Shown piece by piece: positions 9,019-18,152 of a stretch of 64,000 nt of DNA (its first letter is position 1; every line of letters starts with the position of its first letter). This DNA is from Flavobacterium album (lineage in GTDB: Bacteria; Bacteroidota; Bacteroidia; Flavobacteriales; Flavobacteriaceae). The position numbers and the translations under genes are program-made. Below the pieces are notes generated by a model. That model did no database searches and was not told the DNA's origin. It saw nothing but the letters and a program-made list of their open reading frames with translations. The DNA is taken from contig NZ_CP029186.1 in the NCBI RefSeq assembly GCF_003096035.1, positions 2,896,001-2,960,000 of the forward strand, given 5' to 3'.

Positions 9019-9079
9019 TAATTTATACTGATTGCGATGTGCGGATTTTTAATAGTCCGGCTAAAATATATTATTCAGG

Positions 9080-10423
9080 TTAAAATCCGAAACGGAATCC
9101 CATATAAGCATCTGCCTGGTCGGTGTCGCCAAGAGCTGCCGAAAGAATGGATCCCGAACCGATGAAAAAGCCACCAAGCCTTAAACCTACACCTGCGGTA
9201 AATCCTGATATCTCATTATGTGACAAGGGGGTATAAACTTCAAAGGAATTTGCAGAGTACCTTGGGGTAATGGTAAATATATTTTGTATCGCTATCTGCT
9301 GGTTATCGTTGTCTTTATTCATTTTCTGTTGCATATAAAGACTGGCGAACCATATGCTGTATAGCTTTACATCCGCATAAGCCGAAAGCATAGTGGGAAG
9401 CGTCACTTTGAAATCCTTCTCAGCTTCCTGTGCAGTAAAGAATTGCGGATTTGCCAAAAGGATCTGTTCCAGTTCTTTCAGGTTGCTTACGTTTTCAAAC
9501 TGGTTCAAATCCAATGATTGGCCCTGCGGTACCAACAGGTTGTAATTACGGCTCACATTATTATTATCCTTAAACGTCATGCTCCCTAAGTTTCGAACCG
9601 CAAGTCCGGCATTTAGCTTATAGCCAGTGCTTTCGGTATCTTTCCATTGGTAATCCACACCGATATCGGTAGAAAATCCATTCAGGCCGCCGCCAAAAAA
9701 GCTGCTGAAATTACTGCTGTCAGTAAAGTCATCGGCAAGCGAACCGGAATAGGCGACGTTTACCATAGCACTTGCATCCGTAAGGTTTACATCGCCAAAG
9801 TTACTTTCAACAGTTCCCCTGAAATTCCCTGCGGCTATGTTGGCATACGAACCGGGGAAAAGCATTTTAAAAGTTACCCCCGCTGAAAACTTATGCATTT
9901 CGGAATCATAAAGTTCCCTTGCTGCCGAGAAGCCAATTTCGCCCCAGATGGTTGCCGACGTTTTCTGGTTGTAATTGGCTGTAATGGCAGTGATCTCGGC
10001 CACGGAACTAACACCGTTGGTCAACGCCCGTCCCAAAGCGGGATTTACATCGATGATATCGGCCTTGATTTTTGCCCCTGTTGTAATTGCAAATGCCCAT
10101 TTTTCCATCTTAAAGCCAAAAGCCGGCCCTAATATCTCAACATCAGCACGCATATTTACCGGCTCATTACCCGCAAATAACATGTCGTCAAAATTGTCAT
10201 TGCTGCCAACGAGGTCGCCGAATGTCATTTTATTGTTTGCTATATTGCCGCTGAAGTTGAACATATTAACTTCGTAATTGCTTTTCAGGTTGGTAAGTTC
10301 TGCCGGGTTGATTGAGGCGTTGAGGAGCCCGGTCCTGCGTGAGATATTGATTCCGGAAAAATGTTCCTGTGCAAAAACTCCCGTGCTGAATAGCCCGAGA
10401 GTGAATAGTAAAGTTTTTTTCAT
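9080..10423 (-). CDS. DUF5723 family outer-membrane beta-barrel protein
   Basis: A 447-residue exported protein with a clear signal peptide (MKKTLLFTLGLFSTGVFAQ, cut after about 18). The mature part has alternating hydrophobic and polar strands, repeated Gly-Ala turns and a terminal aromatic residue (AYMGFRFGF at the end), as outer-membrane barrels do. The opening HFSGINISRRTGLLNASINPAELTN matches what I recall of DUF5723 proteins of Bacteroidota. The role of the family is unknown. It stands alone with long spacers. Confidence 0.75.
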   Translation of the reverse strand: MKKTLLFTLGLFSTGVFAQEHFSGINISRRTGLLNASINPAELTNLKSNYEVNMFNFSGNIANNKMTFGDLVGSNDNFDDMLFAGNEPVNMRADVEILGPAFGFKMEKWAFAITTGAKIKADIIDVNPALGRALTNGVSSVAEITAITANYNQKTSATIWGEIGFSAARELYDSEMHKFSAGVTFKMLFPGSYANIAAGNFRGTVESNFGDVNLTDASAMVNVAYSGSLADDFTDSSNFSSFFGGGLNGFSTDIGVDYQWKDTESTGYKLNAGLAVRNLGSMTFKDNNNVSRNYNLLVPQGQSLDLNQFENVSNLKELEQILLANPQFFTAQEAEKDFKVTLPTMLSAYADVKLYSIWFASLYMQQKMNKDNDNQQIAIQNIFTITPRYSANSFEVYTPLSHNEISGFTAGVGLRLGGFFIGSGSILSAALGDTDQADAYMGFRFGF

Positions 10424-10577
10424 AATTGCCTGTTTATTATGTACTAATTTAAGAATTTGAAAATCAATCTATTGTTATTTAACAAAAATATAATACGAAA
10501 ATGCTGTATTCTTTATTGCAAATTTCAGCTTTATTAAAACAGGAATGAGCAGCCATTTAGAATTCGCAGGATATGGC

Positions 10578-11270
10578 TTATTTAACGACTTTCCAAATTA
10601 CATCATCGGGCACAGGGGCGGTGATCACGATGTTTTCTTTTGTAACAGGATGGATGAATTCGAGCTTTCTTGCATGAAGGTGTATGCCGCCATCAGGATT
10701 ACTGCGATCGAATCCATATTTAAGGTCGCCCTTGATTGGAGAACCAATAGCAGCGAGCTGAGCGCGTATCTGGTGGTGCCGCCCGGTATGCAGCTCTATC
10801 TCAAGTGCCGTATAATTGGTAAGGTTTTTAATAACAGTATATTCGAGGATGGCCTTTTTACTGTCAGGCACTTCTTTTATATATGCTTTGGAAGTATTGC
10901 TTTTCTCATTGCGCTTCAGGTAATGCACAAGTGTGTCATTATTCTTTGGCGGCTTATTTTTGACAACAGCCCAATAGGTTTTTTGGGTTTCCCTGTTTTT
11001 GAACAGGTCGTTCAGGCGGGTAAGCGCCTTCGAAGTCCTTGCAAAAACCACGATGCCGGTTGTTGGTCTGTCAAGCCGGTGTACCACACCCAGAAAAACT
11101 TCCCCTGGCTTGTTGTACTTGTCTTTCAGGTATTCCTTAACCACATCGCTAAGGGGTTTATCGCCGGTTTTATCACCCTGCACGATGTCGCCCACACGTT
11201 TGTTTACCGCAATAATGTGGTTATCTTCGTAGAGGACGTTAAGATTGTTTTTATCGGAAAGAATTTTCAT
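10578..11270 (-). CDS. RluA family pseudouridine synthase
   Basis: Converts uridine to pseudouridine in rRNA or tRNA. At 230 residues it is a catalytic-domain-only member without an N-terminal S4 domain. The catalytic motif VVHRLDRPTTGIVVFARTSKA (about 62-82) contains the aspartate, and LHTGRHHQIRAQLA (about 160-173) and the end-region LHARKLEFIHPVT are typical. Which RNA position is modified cannot be told from the sequence. The upstream spacer to panB holds a repeat. Confidence 0.9.
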   Translation of the reverse strand: MKILSDKNNLNVLYEDNHIIAVNKRVGDIVQGDKTGDKPLSDVVKEYLKDKYNKPGEVFLGVVHRLDRPTTGIVVFARTSKALTRLNDLFKNRETQKTYWAVVKNKPPKNNDTLVHYLKRNEKSNTSKAYIKEVPDSKKAILEYTVIKNLTNYTALEIELHTGRHHQIRAQLAAIGSPIKGDLKYGFDRSNPDGGIHLHARKLEFIHPVTKENIVITAPVPDDVIWKVVK

Positions 11271-11283
11271 TCTTTTGAATTAA

Positions 11284-11307
11284 GAGATTTCTCCTTCGTC
11301 GAAATGA
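11284..11307. repeat. Half-copy of the GAGATTTCTC/TCGAAATGA element
   Basis: GAGATTTCTC is followed 4 bases later by GTCGAAATGA. The same two words form the arms of the larger inverted repeat at 57785-57863, so this looks like one arm or a decayed copy of that element. Confidence 0.6.
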
Positions 11308-11320
11308 CAATCGTTGCGTC

Positions 11321-11352
11321 AAATCTGAAATCTGAAATCTACGATCTGAAAT
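11321..11352. repeat. Tandem AAATCTG word repeat
   Basis: The 7-base word AAATCTG occurs twice head to tail, continues as AAATCT, and recurs imperfectly as GATCTGAAAT up to the stop codon of panB. Confidence 0.6.
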
Positions 11353-12170
11353 TAATATTGTTCCTTCTCGTTAGGAAAATCCTTAGACTTCACATCATCC
11401 ACATATTGCCCGATAGCCTTAGTCATACCGTCATAAAGGTCCATGTACCTGCGCAGGAAACGCGGACTGAACTCATTGTTCATACCCAGCATATCGTGGA
11501 TAACCAGTACCTGCCCGTCAACACCGCCGCCTGCACCAATGCCTATTACCGGGATTGAGATGCTTTCGGCAACTTTTTGCGCCAGCTGTGCCGGTATTTT
11601 TTCAAGGACAACGGCAAAGCATCCGATCCTTTCGAGCATTTTGGCATCCTCCATTAATTTCTCGGCTTCGGCATCTTCTTTGGCACGAACGGTATAAGTA
11701 CCGAATTTATAGATCGACTGTGGCGTAAGCCCAAGGTGCCCCATAACGGGTATACCTGCATTCAGTATTTTTTTGATAGAGTCTTTTATCTCGCTTCCGC
11801 CTTCCAACTTTACTGCATGGCCACCGCTTTCCTTCATGATCCTGATAGAAGAGCGCAATGCTTCCTTAGGGTCGCTCTGGTAGCTCCCGAACGGAAGGTC
11901 AACCACTACCAGCGCCCTGTTTGCAGCCCTGACAACACTTGATGCATGGTATATCATCTGGTCAAGGGTAATAGGCAGTGTGGTTTCGTGGCCCGCCATT
12001 ACATTGGAAGCCGAATCGCCTACAAGTATCACGTCAACCCCCGCCGAATCTACGATCTTTGCCATTGTAAAATCGTATGATGTAAGCATAGAGATTTTCT
12101 CCCCATTGGCCTTCATATCGATAAGCGTGCGTGTAGTGATTCTTTTGTAATCTTTCTTTGCAACTGACAT
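11352..12170 (-). CDS. panB: 3-methyl-2-oxobutanoate hydroxymethyltransferase (pantothenate pathway)
   Basis: PanB adds a hydroxymethyl group from methylene-tetrahydrofolate to ketoisovalerate, giving ketopantoate for coenzyme A. The product is about 272 residues from the ATG at 12170 ([16 protein letters not shown]). An in-frame ATG exists at 12272, but the extra 34 residues are unlike the family, so I chose 12170. Family segments include [26 protein letters not shown], the metal and substrate region around [38 protein letters not shown] and [16 protein letters not shown]. It stands beside the pseudouridine synthase, with a repeat-bearing spacer between. Confidence 0.93.
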   Translation of the reverse strand: MSVAKKDYKRITTRTLIDMKANGEKISMLTSYDFTMAKIVDSAGVDVILVGDSASNVMAGHETTLPITLDQMIYHASSVVRAANRALVVVDLPFGSYQSDPKEALRSSIRIMKESGGHAVKLEGGSEIKDSIKKILNAGIPVMGHLGLTPQSIYKFGTYTVRAKEDAEAEKLMEDAKMLERIGCFAVVLEKIPAQLAQKVAESISIPVIGIGAGGGVDGQVLVIHDMLGMNNEFSPRFLRRYMDLYDGMTKAIGQYVDDVKSKDFPNEKEQY

Positions 12171-12299
12171 AAGTGGAAATTTAGGTGGTAAAAGTAATGA
12201 ATTGTAAGAAGAATAGAGGCGGCATTCTGAATTTATTAGTAATTGCTGTAACGTTCTGAACGGTATAGACACTAATCTGGTAACACCAAACCTATAGCT

Positions 12300-12752
12300 A
12301 TGAAAAAGATACTGTTACTTGCCATTTCTGTTGTTGCAATGCAACTGGAGGCCCAGGAGTCCGACATCAAAAAATCAATCGACATTTTTTTTGAAGGGCT
12401 GCATAGCGGTGACACGCTTAAGATCAAATCCGTTTGTGCCGATAAGATGATACTGCAATCGGTAATGGAAAGCCTTAAAGGCAGCAAATTTTCCCATGAG
12501 GATATTTCCGAATTCTACAAGTCAATAGCATCTATTCCTAAAGATATGAAGATTGAAGAACGGCTGCTGAAGTATAAGATACAGGTTGACGGCAGTATGG
12601 CCCATGCTTGGACACCTTATGAGTTTTATATAAACGGAAAGCTAAGCCACAGCGGGGTCAACTCGTTCCAATTTTATAAGGATAATGGCGTATGGAAGAT
12701 CGTTTATATAATTGATACGAGGAGAGCCCCCCAACCCCCGAAGGGGGAGTAA
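12300..12752 (+). CDS. Exported NTF2/SnoaL-like protein
   Basis: A 150-residue protein with a signal peptide ([19 protein letters not shown]) and a mature NTF2-like fold: an early helix [20 protein letters not shown], a middle strand set, and an ending [23 protein letters not shown] that is typical of this superfamily. The function is unknown; relatives bind or process small molecules. The last ten residues ([10 protein letters not shown]) are encoded by the left arm of an inverted-repeat element that also supplies the stop codon, so the native C-terminus was probably shorter or different. Confidence 0.7.
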   Translation: MKKILLLAISVVAMQLEAQESDIKKSIDIFFEGLHSGDTLKIKSVCADKMILQSVMESLKGSKFSHEDISEFYKSIASIPKDMKIEERLLKYKIQVDGSMAHAWTPYEFYINGKLSHSGVNSFQFYKDNGVWKIVYIIDTRRAPQPPKGE

Positions 12753-12798
12753 GCGTCAAAGTTTGTCCGTACTTTCCCCCTTCGGGGGCAAGGGGGCT
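12725..12798. repeat. GC-rich inverted repeat between convergent genes
   Basis: Arms 12725-12748 and 12775-12798 are reverse complements at 21 of 24 positions. Each arm contains the smaller palindrome CCCCCGAAGGGGG. The loop is 26 bases. It stands out from the AT-rich spacers around it. The element ends both flanking genes: the TAA at 12750-12752 of the + gene lies just past the left arm, and the last base of the right arm is part of the sdaA stop. It can act as a bidirectional terminator. Confidence 0.85.
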
Positions 12799-14222
12799 TA
12801 ACAATCAGCATTATTTACCGTAACGGCAAGCCCGCCTTCAGATGTTTCTTTATATTTATTGTTCATGTCCTGGGCTGTTTGCCACATGGTATTGACTACT
12901 TTATCAAGGGGTACTTTAGCATTTTCGGGGTCGGTTTCCAATGCCAGTTCTGCGGCATTGATGGCTTTTATCGCGCCCATGGTATTGCGTTCGATGCACG
13001 GTATTTGTACCAGTCCGCCTATTGGGTCACACGTCATGCCAAGGTGGTGCTCCATAGCGATCTCGGCCGCCATAAGGCATTGCGCTGGTGTGCCGCCCAT
13101 CACTTCGCAAAGCGCTGCCGCTGCCATAGCGGAGGATACACCAATTTCCGCCTGGCATCCGCCCATTGCGGCCGATATGGTTGCGCCTTTCTTGAATATG
13201 CTGCCTATCTCGCCGGCGACCATCAGGAATTGTTTTATATGGCTTTCATCGGCCTGGTGGTTCTCAATAACCATGTAATACATCAGTACCGCCGGGATAA
13301 CGCCGGCGCTCCCATTAGTTGGTGCGGTAACCACACGTCCCAGTGCAGCATTCACCTCATTCACGGCAAGTGCAAAGCAGCTCACCCATTTGAGTATCTG
13401 GCGGAACTTTACTTCTGTTTTGCGTATGGTTTGCAGCCATTCCTGCGGATCATTATAAACCGCATCACCTATAAGGCCTTTGTGCATATCGAAAGCACGG
13501 CGGCGCACGTTGAGTCCCCCAGGTAGTGTCCCTTCGCTGTGGCAGCCGATGTACATGCATTCTAGCATGGTATTCCATACGCGCATTAGTTCTCTACGGA
13601 TATCCTCTTCGCTGCGTATGGATTTCTCATTCTCATATACGATCTCTGAGATCTGCTTATTCTCCATAATGGTGTAGTTCAGCAATTCGTCGGCTAGGTC
13701 GATAGGGAAGGGGAAAGCGCATTTTATCTTCTCTTTTTCCTGTGCCACGGTGCGCTCTTCTTTTACGACGAAGCCACCACCTATTGAGTAGAATATAGAT
13801 GTGTACTCGCCTTTATCAGTATATGCGGTAAACATAAAGCCATTAGCATGGAAGGGAAGGAAATTTTTATTGAAGACAATATCAGTAGCGATGTCAAAAG
13901 GGATATAGCTCAGCCCCCCAAGGAAAATATGCCTGTTCAGGTTGATGTCGTCTATAATGTTCGCTATATCGTCAATAGGTACATATTCAGGGTCGGCACC
14001 GCTAAGGCCAAGCATTACAGCAAGGTCGGTGGCGTGCCCTTTGCCTGTAAGGGACAACGATCCGTACAGGTCTACCTTTACGCGGGTTACCATTTCAAAT
14101 ATACCTTCGGAGCGGAGTTCTTTCAGGAAACGTTCCGCACCGCGCCACGGGCCAAGGGTGTGCGAACTGGAAGGGCCAACGCCGATTTTAAGCATGTCGA
14201 AAACAGAGATACATTCATTCAT
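12798..14222 (-). CDS. sdaA: L-serine ammonia-lyase, single-chain iron-sulfur type
   Basis: Deaminates L-serine to pyruvate and ammonia with a [4Fe-4S] cluster, in the cytosol. The 474 residues contain both the beta-type domain at the start ([24 protein letters not shown]) and the alpha-type catalytic domain ([31 protein letters not shown], then [17 protein letters not shown]). The cysteines in GGCQAE, TCDP and IPCIERN are the usual cluster ligands. An ATG at 14222 starts directly at the family N-terminus. Upstream is a spacer with a 10-base direct repeat. The stop codon overlaps the inverted-repeat element. Confidence 0.95.
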   Translation of the reverse strand: MNECISVFDMLKIGVGPSSSHTLGPWRGAERFLKELRSEGIFEMVTRVKVDLYGSLSLTGKGHATDLAVMLGLSGADPEYVPIDDIANIIDDINLNRHIFLGGLSYIPFDIATDIVFNKNFLPFHANGFMFTAYTDKGEYTSIFYSIGGGFVVKEERTVAQEKEKIKCAFPFPIDLADELLNYTIMENKQISEIVYENEKSIRSEEDIRRELMRVWNTMLECMYIGCHSEGTLPGGLNVRRRAFDMHKGLIGDAVYNDPQEWLQTIRKTEVKFRQILKWVSCFALAVNEVNAALGRVVTAPTNGSAGVIPAVLMYYMVIENHQADESHIKQFLMVAGEIGSIFKKGATISAAMGGCQAEIGVSSAMAAAALCEVMGGTPAQCLMAAEIAMEHHLGMTCDPIGGLVQIPCIERNTMGAIKAINAAELALETDPENAKVPLDKVVNTMWQTAQDMNNKYKETSEGGLAVTVNNADC

Positions 14223-14242
14223 AGTAACTTACGCAATTTGTT

Positions 14243-14276
14243 GTAAAGGTAATTTATTTAGTGCGCGTAAAGGTAA
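14243..14276. repeat. 10-base direct repeat upstream of sdaA
   Basis: GTAAAGGTAA occurs at 14243-14252 and again at 14267-14276, 24 bases apart, within 55 bases upstream of the sdaA start. The regular spacing could mark a regulator-binding site; no factor can be named. Confidence 0.35.
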
Positions 14277-14328
14277 ATAAATTGCTAATACTATAACGAT
14301 GTAGTGGAAAAATTGTTGATTTGGTAAA

Positions 14329-15000
14329 TTATTCTGTAATTAATTTATGTGGCTTTTCATCAATTTCAACGATGATCGATGCCAGATATGGAAAACATGT
14401 AGTTGGCGAAGAATCAAGAAACCTTATGTTGCTGATCAATACAAAATCTCCTGATCTTAATTTATTTATTGCTTCAATAGCTTTCTGGTTCATTTTATTG
14501 CCTTCAATTTCAATTGGCTCCATATTTTTCTTTTCAGGGAAACTGACCGTAAAACTTTTTACATTGAAATTAGTTTCAAACAAAAAATCCCCCATATCTA
14601 ACCCAATAATCGCATTTGCAAGTTCTTTCTTTGACAATCCAGCTGTATCGTCTGTAGAATTATATCCATTTATAGTTGCCATTGGTCTGTGAAGACCTTT
14701 GATCCTAAACGATTTTACTTCTTTTATGATCGAATCATCATTCATCACTGCTTCAATAATAACGTTTACTTCCAGTCCTGATCCCGGATTTATTATGTAG
14801 TTTCCGGGAATCTCCGTTTCTCGCATGCCGGGCGCTGTTGCTGTAAAGCTTCTTGCACCCGGGACCGCTATCTTTACAGGATTATCAATGCCGCGATATA
14901 CTACATTAAGCCTCTCAGCGGATACAACTGAGATATTTTGAGTTGTTTGGGAAACTGCTGTTAAAGGCAGGAACATCAGCAATAGAATGGTTAGTTTCAT
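14329..15000 (-). CDS. Exported stand-alone GldM C-terminal domain-like protein
   Basis: A 223-residue protein with a signal peptide (MKLTILLLMFLPLTAVSQ). The mature N-terminal half has VSAERLNVVYRGIDNPVKIAVPG (about 26-48), which closely resembles the repeated beta domain near the C-terminus of GldM, a periplasmic component of the gliding and type IX secretion motor. The rest (about 110-223) looks like a second beta domain of the same type. It lacks the GldM N-terminal helix and coiled regions and is not next to gldK, gldL or gldN. It is probably a secreted paralogue of this domain; its role is unknown. Confidence 0.65.
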   Translation of the reverse strand: MKLTILLLMFLPLTAVSQTTQNISVVSAERLNVVYRGIDNPVKIAVPGARSFTATAPGMRETEIPGNYIINPGSGLEVNVIIEAVMNDDSIIKEVKSFRIKGLHRPMATINGYNSTDDTAGLSKKELANAIIGLDMGDFLFETNFNVKSFTVSFPEKKNMEPIEIEGNKMNQKAIEAINKLRSGDFVLISNIRFLDSSPTTCFPYLASIIVEIDEKPHKLITE

Positions 15001-15072
15001 AAATAGAGATGATAAGCGATAAAATTAGGCTATATTATCCTTAACAACGCAAGATCTAAAAAACAATATAAG

Positions 15073-15378
15073 TTACTGCCTGAAACTGTTTATCGTCCTT
15101 ATAATTTCTTCTTTCGGCATTACGCCCGATTGCCTCCACAACATTTTGCCGTTTTGGAACAGCATCAGTGTGGGCACGCCCTTCACCTGGAACTGCGGGT
15201 TGCTCATTAGTGCCTGGTTTTTATCGACATCGATCTTAATGATCCTGATGCCGTCACCAAGTGTGTCTTTTACTTCTTTAAGTATAGGGGCCAGCATCTT
15301 GCACGGGCCGCACCATGTTGCAAAAAAGTCGACCAGTACCGGCTCTTTGCTATTGATAAGGGTATTAAAGCTATCCAT
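15073..15378 (-). CDS. trxA: Thioredoxin
   Basis: A cytosolic disulfide reductase of 101 residues, close to the usual 105-110. The redox site WCGPCK is at about 22-27, preceded by VDFFATWC, and the cis-proline segment VPTLMLFQNGK is intact. It has no signal peptide. It stands alone and could supply electrons to the DsbD-like protein at the start of the window. Confidence 0.95.
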   Translation of the reverse strand: MDSFNTLINSKEPVLVDFFATWCGPCKMLAPILKEVKDTLGDGIRIIKIDVDKNQALMSNPQFQVKGVPTLMLFQNGKMLWRQSGVMPKEEIIRTINSFRQ

Positions 15379-15546
15379 AATCTTTCTTTTTAAAGTATAA
15401 AATTACTAAACCCATCACAGCAAGCCAAGCATTAGCATAAAATTATGATTAGGCCTCGCGGGCTCATAATTGTTAGTTAAATCTGACAATATTCTTTAGC
15501 TGCTGTATGTTAAAATTACTACTTTTAAAAAAAAGAACCTAACGCC

Positions 15547-17127
15547 ATGAGAAAAGTAAGTTTATTAATCGCAATTATGTTTGGGGTTGCCGTAACTACG
15601 GTTTCCTGTAAGAAAGACAAGAGGGAAGCAACATCCAATACCGAAGTACATGAACATGATGGGAAGGATATACCGTTGGACCCCTCCGGATTTGACCCTT
15701 TCTTTACAAAATTCCCGCAGTACAAAGAATTTGAAAAAGACATAAGGGAGCTGTACCAAAAGCACAATCATTATATATGGCATGAAAAAAAGGGGCTGAT
15801 CGAGTTTGCCGAGGTCCTGTATGACCGGGTGAACCAGTTGGACAAAGAGGGGCTTCCTTCAAAGATACCCTACAAAAAGAACCTTGACGAACTGTTTGAC
15901 GATAACGGCAGGGGAGAGAAACCTAATATGGAATCGGAACTACTGATAAGTTCCATGTATTTTTACTATGCCAAAAAAGTACTGAACGGGCTTGATGCGC
16001 AAAAAAGCCGCGAGACCGGTTGGTTCCTTCCTCGCGAAAAAATGGACTACGTAGCTTATTTGGATACGCTGATGCAGGACCCTAAACTGATTAAAGGTGA
16101 CAAGACCGAATTGTTTGCCCAGTATTTTAATCTAAAAAAAGGCCTCCAGAAATACCGTGATATTGAGAAAAAAGGCGGCTGGGGTACTATTGCGCTTGAT
16201 AAGGGTGTAAAATCACTTAAGGAGGGCGACTCGGCAGCTGCAATCGTACAGATACGCAAACGCCTTGCCCTTGAAGGTTATATCAAAAGCGACTCTAAAA
16301 GCGCAGTATATGACAGTGACCTTGCTGCGGGGTTAAAGCTTTATGAAGAAAAGCACAGCCGCACTTTTGATGGTAAAATTGGGCCTGCAATGATAAAAGA
16401 CCTTAATGTACCGGTAGCAGAACTTATAAAGAAGATTGCTATAAACATGGAACGCTGCCGTTGGGTACCGCCGGTTATTAATACCCAGAAGGAATATATT
16501 GTGGTGAACATCCCTTCCTACAGGATGCGGTATGTGCGCGATGGCAAGCCTTTCCTTACTTCTAATGTGGTTGTAGGAAAAGAGCTCAATAAAACAGTGG
16601 TATTCAGCGGGCAGATGAGTTACCTTGTGTTCAGTCCGTACTGGAATGTACCGAAAAGCATACTCGAAAAAGAAATTAAGCCCGGAATAGCTAAAGATCC
16701 CAACTATCTTGCCGAGCACAATATGGAATGGAATGGCGAGAGCGTAAGGCAAAAACCGGGAGGACAGAACTCTTTGGGGAAAGTAAAATTTATGTTCCCC
16801 AACTCCAACAATATCTACCTTCATGACACGCCGGCAAAAAGCCTATTTAACGCTGACGACAGGGCCTTCAGCCACGGTTGCGTAAGGGTTGAAAAAGCAC
16901 GCGACCTTGCTATCGCCATTACTAAAGACCAGGCTGGCTGGAATGAAAGCAAAGTAGATAAAGCTATGAACAGCGATAAGGAAACCAACTTTAGCCTGAA
17001 GCATAAAATACCAGTGTACATTGCCTATTTTACAGCCCTTGCCGATGAGGATGGCAATGTGGCCTTCTATGATGATATTTATGGGCGTGACGGCAGCCTG
17101 GCGGGATTGCTGTATGCCGCGAAGTAA
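15547..17127 (+). CDS. L,D-transpeptidase lipoprotein (YcbB/LdtD-like)
   Basis: Cross-links peptidoglycan through meso-diaminopimelate residues in the periplasm. The 526-residue product has a lipoprotein signal ending TTVSC (Cys19 or so), an N-terminal scaffold domain with YQKHNHYIWHE, a peptidoglycan-binding-like helical domain (about 220-290, RKRLALEGYIKSDSKS, DGKIGPAMI), and the catalytic YkuD domain with HDTPAKSLF (H426) and SHGCVR (H443, C445). The order matches large LdtD-type enzymes. It is followed by a hairpin and stands alone. Confidence 0.92.
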   Translation: MRKVSLLIAIMFGVAVTTVSCKKDKREATSNTEVHEHDGKDIPLDPSGFDPFFTKFPQYKEFEKDIRELYQKHNHYIWHEKKGLIEFAEVLYDRVNQLDKEGLPSKIPYKKNLDELFDDNGRGEKPNMESELLISSMYFYYAKKVLNGLDAQKSRETGWFLPREKMDYVAYLDTLMQDPKLIKGDKTELFAQYFNLKKGLQKYRDIEKKGGWGTIALDKGVKSLKEGDSAAAIVQIRKRLALEGYIKSDSKSAVYDSDLAAGLKLYEEKHSRTFDGKIGPAMIKDLNVPVAELIKKIAINMERCRWVPPVINTQKEYIVVNIPSYRMRYVRDGKPFLTSNVVVGKELNKTVVFSGQMSYLVFSPYWNVPKSILEKEIKPGIAKDPNYLAEHNMEWNGESVRQKPGGQNSLGKVKFMFPNSNNIYLHDTPAKSLFNADDRAFSHGCVRVEKARDLAIAITKDQAGWNESKVDKAMNSDKETNFSLKHKIPVYIAYFTALADEDGNVAFYDDIYGRDGSLAGLLYAAK

Positions 17128-17146
17128 TTTTAAAGCAAATATAATT

Positions 17147-17181
17147 TTCAGGCTGTACGGCTTTATGCTGTACAGCCTGAA
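17147..17181. terminator. 12-bp stem hairpin after the L,D-transpeptidase gene
   Basis: A perfect 12-bp inverted repeat (TTCAGGCTGTAC/GTACAGCCTGAA) with an 11-base loop lies 20 bases after the stop. There is no good T-run, so termination would be weak or factor-assisted. Confidence 0.5.
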
Positions 17182-17225
17182 TTATACTGTATAACTTCGT
17201 ACCTTTACGCCTGAAATTTACCATA

Positions 17226-18059
17226 ATGATCGAGATAGGAAAATACAATACGCTAAAGATAGCACGTGATACCAAAGTGGGACTTTACCTTACCGATGGC
17301 AACGAAGACATACTGCTGCCTAATAAATACGTGCCAAAAGAGTTTGAGGTCGGCGAAGAACTTATCGTATTTGTATACCTCGACCACGAAGAGCGCAAGG
17401 TTGCCACTACGCTTGAGCCTTATATAATCCTTAACGAATTTGCCCTGCTAAGGGTGAACTACATCAATAAATTTGGCGCCTTCCTGGACTGGGGGCTTGA
17501 AAAAGACCTGTTTGTCCCGTTTAGGGAACAAGCACGGCCAATGGAAAAAGGCAAGCGCTACCTTGTATTTATGTATGTGGACCATGAGACCAACAGGCTT
17601 GCGGCTACCAGCAAGATCAACCAGTTCCTGGATAACGAAACCCTTACTGTTGAAGAAGGCGAGGAGGTGAATCTTATTGTATCGCATATTACCGATATGG
17701 GCATCAATGTCATCATTAACGAGCAGCATAAGGGCCTGATGTATAAAGATGAAGTATATGAAGACCTTCGTACCGGTGACAGTATAAAAGGATATATCAA
17801 AACCATACGCCCTGATAATAAGATTGATGTTTCACTACAGAAAAAAGGCTTTGAGAATATTGAGCCCAACGCCGAAAAGGTGCTTGACGAACTTCGTGCC
17901 AGCCGCGGTTTCCTCCGCCTGAATGACGACAGCCATCCGGAAGACATCAAGACCGTGCTGAAAATGAGCAAAAAGACTTTCAAAAAAGCGATAGGTACGC
18001 TGTACAAACAAAAGCTTATTGAGATAAAAGACGATGGCATATACTTAGTAAAAGAATAA
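17226..18059 (+). CDS. cvfB: CvfB family S1-type RNA-binding protein
   Basis: A 277-residue cytosolic protein with the CvfB layout: several S1-like OB domains (GKYNTLKIARDTKVGLYLTDGNEDILLP; LLRVNYINKFGAFLDWGLEKDLFVPF; LIVSHITDMGINVIINEQHKGLMY) and a C-terminal winged-helix (SKKTFKKAIGTLYKQKLI). Members bind RNA; in Staphylococcus CvfB influences virulence gene expression, while the role in Bacteroidota is not known. The start ATG opens at the family N-terminus. Confidence 0.9.
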   Translation: MIEIGKYNTLKIARDTKVGLYLTDGNEDILLPNKYVPKEFEVGEELIVFVYLDHEERKVATTLEPYIILNEFALLRVNYINKFGAFLDWGLEKDLFVPFREQARPMEKGKRYLVFMYVDHETNRLAATSKINQFLDNETLTVEEGEEVNLIVSHITDMGINVIINEQHKGLMYKDEVYEDLRTGDSIKGYIKTIRPDNKIDVSLQKKGFENIEPNAEKVLDELRASRGFLRLNDDSHPEDIKTVLKMSKKTFKKAIGTLYKQKLIEIKDDGIYLVKE

Positions 18060-18113
18060 GTCACAGCCTGCCTGCTGGCAAAAGCAGATCTCATTTTTCA
18101 GTCACAGTGATCA

Positions 18114-18150
18114 AAACCTGGAACTCAGAACCCGAAACCCAAAAACTTTA
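18114..18150. repeat. Word-repeat spacer (GAACTCAGAACCCGAAACCC)
   Basis: The spacer upstream of the dioxygenase gene is built from similar short words (AACCTGGAACTC, AGAACCCGAAACCC). A related spacer occurs at about 63.38-63.47 kb. Confidence 0.35.
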
Positions 18151-18152
18151 AA

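Noticed and set aside
11321..11352. Possible CRISPR-like repeats
   Set aside because: The words are 7 bases and head to tail without spacers; no cas genes are in the window.
10545..11558. A 337-codon open frame on the + strand
   Set aside because: It runs antisense through the whole pseudouridine synthase gene and the end of panB, shows no family resemblance, and both genes on the other strand are clear.
12171..12272. N-terminal extension of PanB to the ATG at 12272
   Set aside because: The added 34 residues are not family-like and the usual N-terminus begins at 12170.
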